A model generated the notes under the pieces. It was given only the letters and a program-made list of their open reading frames with translations. It made no database searches and was not told the origin of the DNA. Below are positions 59,344 to 64,000 of a DNA stretch of 64,000 nucleotides, in pieces (position 1 is the stretch's first letter; every line of letters starts with the position of its first letter). The translations under genes and the position numbers were made by a program. This stretch comes from Golubevia sp. BC0850 (lineage: Eukaryota; Basidiomycota; Exobasidiomycetes; Golubeviales; Golubeviaceae): NCBI GenBank assembly GCA_012976225.1, contig JAAVVG010000006.1, positions 744,001 to 808,000 on the forward strand. The letters run 5' to 3'.

Positions 59344-61551
59344 TCAAATAGATAATCTCTCAGCCAAACCTTTGAGAGTCCTAGAAAAGAGCCTAGAGAA
59401 AGTCAGGTCCCAAAGCAAAACGTCGTTGCCTAAGGATCCAGAAAAGGTTGCTTCACTTTCATTTGTCTCTGAGTCATTTTCTTCCTCTTCTTCCAAGTCC
59501 CGATCAGCCTGATCCTTTCCTTCTTCTCCCTTCTCTTCTCCCTCACCCTCACCATCGACGTTTACCGCTCGTCCACCCAGTGGAGGAGCACCTTCATAAG
59601 GCAGATCCAAAGTTTTCTCTGGAGATTTAGATTCTTCTAATCTACTAGTTGAAGCTTGATTGAGTTTGTGAAAGATCGATTGATTCTTGCTTCTAGAGTT
59701 TTTGTTCCCAATAGTTGATGAGAGACCATCAGCCTGAGGAGAGATTTTCCGCTTCTTTGAAATCGAGGTCGACGACCTATTGGAAGATACTTCTTGATCC
59801 GAGTCGATATTGGAGGTATTGGGTTGATTAAACGGAATCGAAAGAGAGGTTGTGGTAGAGGGTTTCGTCTTTGGTTTCGGCTCTGGTTCTCTCCGTTGCT
59901 CTATCTCTGAGTCCGAGTCGGAGGCATCCGGATCGAGCTTTGTAAAAGAGAGAAAAGGGGACAGATATGAGTCTAAGAGACCAGAGGGCGTGTGAAAGAA
60001 CGAGCAAAAGGGTCGCTCCTCCTAGATTCGTTCGCTTACCTTTCTCTCAAACAACTGACGAAAATGCTCATGTTCCTCCCTCTGTTGATCATTCTCAGCT
60101 GTTTCCCACCTGCTACTCCCTCGATCTTGTTGAGGTTGTCGATACCGCTGGTCCTCTATCACCTTCACCTCTTCCTTCTCACTTTGATCGTCCAATTGAA
60201 CTTCTTCCATTTCGTCTTCTTGATCCTCTTGCTCTTCTCCTTCTCTCATCAACCTGGATTCCTCTTCCTTCTCTTCTTTCGCCACTTTCTGCTCCAAAGC
60301 GTCTATCTCAGAGCTTTCATCGATCCCACTTGTCTCTGCACCTTTCTCCAAATCACCTCCCTCCAAATCCCTCCAACCAAACAACTCTTCAGTTTCTTCC
60401 TGAGCTGTCATTCCCATCAATTGAGGAGGAGCAGGAGCATCTAAGACTTTTCGCATCCAAACAAAAAGTTGTTCTTTAGAACCAACTAAAAGATTCCGTA
60501 ATCTAACTCTATCGGTTTGTCCAATAGTAGAAATACCTCTTGAACCTGATACCGAAAATGATTCTACTTGATTATTTGAAGATGAACTGAAATCTGGAGC
60601 TGGAGTAGCACTCATACTTCTGGAAAATGGATCTAAAGATCCACTTCTAATTGAATATTGATGACCAATTCGATTATTTCCACTTCTTTTCTCTTCAGTC
60701 CTTAGAGAACCAATTTCAGCATTTTTGAAGTTTAACATTCTTCCATTTAAAATCGCTGACCAAAGTTTGTCTAATAAATCTAGCATGACTAGAGCTTGTG
60801 AGAGTTGAGTCGAATCGGATTTTGAAGATTGAAGAGAATAACCTGAAATTCCTTCGGTTAGATCTGAGGTTATTCTGAGTAGGTAAGAGATTAAAAGTGA
60901 GGTACTTGAAGAGGTTAAAGGTGGAATGGAACCTAGAATGGAAAGAAGAGTTCTATGAGAAGATAGGAAAGACGGTAGAGTGGAGAGAGATGAGGAGGGG
61001 GTGTGTCTGTAGAAGTAAATGGAGTTGAGTTTGAGTTAGTCGAAAAGTCCTTTCTCAAAGGAGACATTCGAGAACGGAAGCTGGAAAGGTTGATTAGAAC
61101 CGAGTGCAGAGAGTACCGACTGCCCCGCAAGTTGTTCAACATCTCTCCACGACTCTTTCCTCCGAAAGCCATGAGCAAGTGAGCTGAAAGATTCTTGGAA
61201 AAGTCACCGACTCAAGTAGAGAAGCCTCGGCTGCTCGCTCCTCTGATGTCTCCTTCGTGTTTCCTAAGCAGCTCCTCTTAGAGAAAGGCAGACTCACCTC
61301 TTCTTCCACTCTCTGCTAGTTTCCAATAGCTTATCATCCAGATACGTTCTGAGCCTGTCTTCTTGTCTGGAAGTGAGCCTCCTCTGAGCGTTGGAGTTGT
61401 GGGTTGCATTCAGAGTTGGACTCCCTCCACTCTCCTTATCACTCTCATCATCTTCTTGATTATCTTGATGGATTCTTCCTGAATGTGGCTTAGGATCGTA
61501 TGCCAAAGAACCATCTAAATTGTGAGATTGGATGAATCCTCCATTTGACAT
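59344..61551 (-). CDS. Uncharacterised acidic nuclear-type protein
   Basis: Exons run from ATG 61551: about 61551-61301, about 61187-61130, about 61005-60041 and about 59939-59344. The second intron uses a GTCGGT donor and a TTCTACAG acceptor with a CTAAC branch site, which keeps phase. The protein begins polar (NGGFIQSHNLDG), has a helical core (DRLRTYLDDKLLETSREWKKR, HGFRRKESWRDVEQLAG, LLSILGSIPPLTSSSTSLLI, LDLLDKLWSAILNGRML), and then a long Glu/Lys/Gln coiled coil and Ser/Glu-rich tail with a basic KKRKI cluster that could be a nuclear signal. I recognise no family. It is divergent from CHMP7 across 158 bp. Confidence 0.6.
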
Positions 61552-61709
61552 TGGGAATCGAATTGAAACTGGCGGTGGTTTGGTTTGGTGAGAACAACAA
61601 CAGGATGAAGAACATCACAAAACACAGACTCTCATCACAATAGAGTTTAAATCGAAGCCAAAGTATACTCAAAGCTTTCAATTCAAATCAGATCAAATCT
61701 TTAGGCTCG
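61552..61709. promoter_or_regulatory. Bidirectional promoter, acidic protein / CHMP7-like
   Basis: 158 bp between divergent start codons. No TATA box or clear element; an AACAACAACAGG short repeat near 61592-61603. Confidence 0.5.
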
Positions 61710-64000
61710 ATGAGCTCTTCTTGCTCTCTATCACTTTCCGAGTATCTTTCAGTTCATCCAGATTTCAAATCACCTTCTTCAAGTTCTTCACCTTTGCCTT
61801 CACTCTATTCCGATCTTTCAAGGCAGAAAAGATCGAATCCATCCGGCTATAGAGTCAACTTACAATGGTGGAATCAAATCTTATCTGACGCAGTCCTCAA
61901 CGGAGCTCAAAGAGATTCAACATCCACATCTACAGCTAATCAAAAGGATTCAACCTCAACCTCGGCAGATGGAAACGATAGATTGGTACTTCATGTTGAT
62001 GAGAATATGAAACAGGATTGGACTCTTCAACAAGTTGGAAGACCTTTGGGTTTAGGTACCGTCATTGTGAGTTGAGTTGAGTTGTCGATCAGGAGTTGGG
62101 TTGGCTTGTCAAGGTCTTATCGCAGAGCAGATAGAGATCAGCTGTGACTGTGGCTGTGGGTGTATGAATCGAAGAATTAAGTCAAGAAGATCATTTTGAT
62201 TGGTAGAGTTCTAGCATTTGCTCGTTAGTCGATGGTGAGAGAGCAACTCTAGCTGCTACTGCTATTTCAACCTTGCAACCAACCTTCCTTGTCTCTCCAA
62301 TCCTTTTTCTCTGAGACTTTGTTCAAATTACTAAGCCTTCGTTCAACTTGATTGTTCTGGAAAGCCCACTTACCTTTCCACCCTCCATCTCTTCTCTGTT
62401 CAGCAAGATCTTTCTCTCTCCTCCCATCTCATCTCCCTCCCCCAATTCCTATCCTCTTCAAAGCCTTTTCGGGGTCCCTTAAACTCATCCAATCCATCCT
62501 GGATCCCATCTCCATCAGCCGTAGCCTCCTTCATAATCCTAAAACCTCTTTCATGGGGTTTCTCACAATTAGGAATCGGTTCATCTCAAGAAAGTTTTTC
62601 AGAAGATGGAGAATTCAATCAAGATGAGAAATCTTGGAAACGATCAAAAGGAGATTGGATCGTTTGGGAAAATTTGAAAGTTTTGGGAGATCAAGTTTTG
62701 GAGAAACATTTTGGTAAAATCAAGGTTGATGAAACTGAGAACGTCTTTTCTAGGAAAAGTTTTAAGGAATCACTTTTGGGGGATTTGAAATTTGGCGGAT
62801 TCAATGGGAAATCTAAAGGGAAAGAGAAGGAAATTGGAGGAGGTAATGGAGGATTTAAATTGTCGGAATTGGACGTTAAGGTTTTATTGAAGTATCTAAG
62901 TAGGGATAGAGGGGTTTTGATTTTGGAAAATGATGTGAGTAATCGATACAAGTCTAATGATTCTATCAAATGAAATGGGAAAAAGAAAGGCAACTATAGA
63001 GCTGATTCTTTTGCCTCCTCTCTCATTGCCCCCCCCCCCTCCCACCCTCTTCACCTCACAACCCCACCCCCCCCTCTTTTGACTTTTCATCGAAACAGAT
63101 TCTCAAATTCTCAAGCTCAGAAGAAGTGCCTCCTTCTCCAATCACTCAACAAGATCGAGAAATTCTTCAGATCAGAGAAACTCTTTTACAGTTGGATGGT
63201 CAGATTGAGGAAATTTCGAGAAGGATTCAAGAGTGAGTGGTTTTTCTTACATTTGAAATCTCACGACAAAAAGTAGTTCTATCATCTACAGCATCTGTTG
63301 AGCGTGACAATGGTCTGACATTCTTTTCCCTCTCACCACCCACTCCTGCTGTCAAACCAACAGGCGAACTTCGAAAATCCAGTCAAGTCTTTCGAACAAT
63401 CAAAAAAATCAAGCTCTATCATATCTGAGATCCAGGAAACAATTGCAAGAAGTACTGGATCGAAGGATAGGGTCTAGAGAAACTTTAGGAGGGGTTTTAC
63501 TGAAGATTGAACAAGCTAAGGGAGATGTTGAAGTGAGTTTCCTTTCTTGCTTTCTTTCAAAGGCCTCCTTTCTAACTCTTACCACTCCGCTCTTCATGTC
63601 ATTATTCCTGACTTTGCATTTCTCTATTTCTTTCTAAATTAAAACCTCTTCTACATTTCTCCTCGGATCTCCTTTTCCCCCTTCAGATGATGAAAGCCTA
63701 TGAACTATCAACTTCAACACTCAAGAATCTGTTGTCTTCAGCGGAGCTTCAACCCTCTAGAATTGAGAATACTATGACAAACCTTGCCGATACTATAGCT
63801 GATTCTGAGGAAATCGATCAAGCCATCAGGATAGGAGGAGAAGCCGCTACCAAGGAAAGAGGAAATGAGATTGACGATGAAGAATTGGAAGAAGAAATGA
63901 AAACGTTGGAGAGAGAAATGAAAAGGGAAGAAGAAGAAAAGAAGGAGGCGGAGAAGAAACAGAAAGAGGAGAGGGAAAAATTGGAGGAAAGGAAGAGAGA
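61710..64000 (+). CDS. CHM7: ESCRT-III-related CHMP7/Chm7-like protein (3' end outside window)
   Basis: Recruited to the nuclear envelope by LEM proteins in other eukaryotes to start ESCRT-III sealing. Exons 61710-62066, about 62365-62934, 63099-63232, 63364-63532 and 63689 to the window end. The N-terminal half has the CHMP7 winged-helix features (SRQKRSNPSGYRVNLQWWN, TLQQVGRPLGLGTV, LLKYLSRDRGVLI). The C-terminal half is a Snf7 domain: ILQIRETLLQLDGQIEEIS, NQALSYLRSRKQLQEVLDRR, VLLKIEQAKGDVEMMKAYEL, then the acidic/basic coiled coil EEELEEEMKTLEREMKREEE that reaches base 64000. Exon 2 begins after an AAAG acceptor; CAG sites nearby would break the frame. About 470 residues are visible. Confidence 0.85.
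63028..63074 (+). repeat. C-rich tract in CHMP7-like intron 3
   Basis: Two runs of C (about 9 and 8 residues, near 63030-63038 and 63066-63074) in the third (164-nt) intron, forming a pyrimidine-rich stretch before the CAG acceptor at 63098. Confidence 0.75.

Overview
The window is nuclear DNA of a basidiomycete fungus. Genes are compact, carry many short introns (mostly 50-250 nt, GTRAGT...YAG), sit on both strands and are separated by 0.1-1.1 kb of CT-rich DNA. Several products are typical of basidiomycetes: a Cin1-type intersectin with EH, WH2, two SH3, DH and PH domains, a 58-residue YABBY/HMG-like protein, NCE101, and disordered Ser/Pro/Gln-rich proteins. Base composition looks moderate. 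I cannot place it below phylum; Pucciniomycotina or Tremellomycetes are both possible.

Layout. 1-15.8 kb: 3' part of a flavin monooxygenase; an AK3-type mitochondrial adenylate kinase (-); a large disordered orphan (+); a tandem-RRM RNA-binding protein (-) divergent from a GPATCH11-like protein (+); a TPR/F-box/LRR protein resembling Pof3/Dia2 (-). 16-25 kb: the small YABBY-like protein (-), a PIG3-type quinone oxidoreductase with a mitochondrial leader (-), the divergent ribosomal pair eS30 (-) and eS10 (+), and the E3-binding subunit PDX1 of pyruvate dehydrogenase (+). 25-33 kb: an F-box/LRR gene interrupted by one in-frame TGA, a BTB-like fragment, a small antisense coding relic, an aldehyde dehydrogenase and a secreted protein. 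33-38 kb: mitochondrial D-lactate dehydrogenase (-) sharing a 118-bp promoter with a JMJD7-like hydroxylase (+), then NCE101 (-).

38-49 kb: the intersectin gene (+) is the highlight. Its EH/WH2/SH3 half ends at a stop codon that overlaps a GTTAGT splice donor. If that donor is used, the frame continues through seven phase-consistent junctions into DH-PH, so short (1327 aa) and long (about 2112 aa) isoforms are predicted. An EAF-like transcription elongation factor (-) converges on it. 49-57.5 kb: a decayed coding segment, a Ure2p-like glutathione transferase, CDC42 with two unusually long introns, and a membrane-anchored cytochrome P450. 57.5-64 kb: small ORFs of uncertain status, an uncharacterised acidic protein (-), and an ESCRT-III CHMP7/Chm7-like gene (+) that runs off the window end.

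Several products fit common themes: endocytosis and actin (intersectin with Cdc42, since DH-PH modules activate Rho GTPases), mitochondrial metabolism (adenylate kinase, PDX1, DLD1) and ubiquitin-linked control (two F-box proteins and one BTB-like protein). I saw no operons, rRNA, tRNA, CRISPR arrays, transposons or viral remnants.
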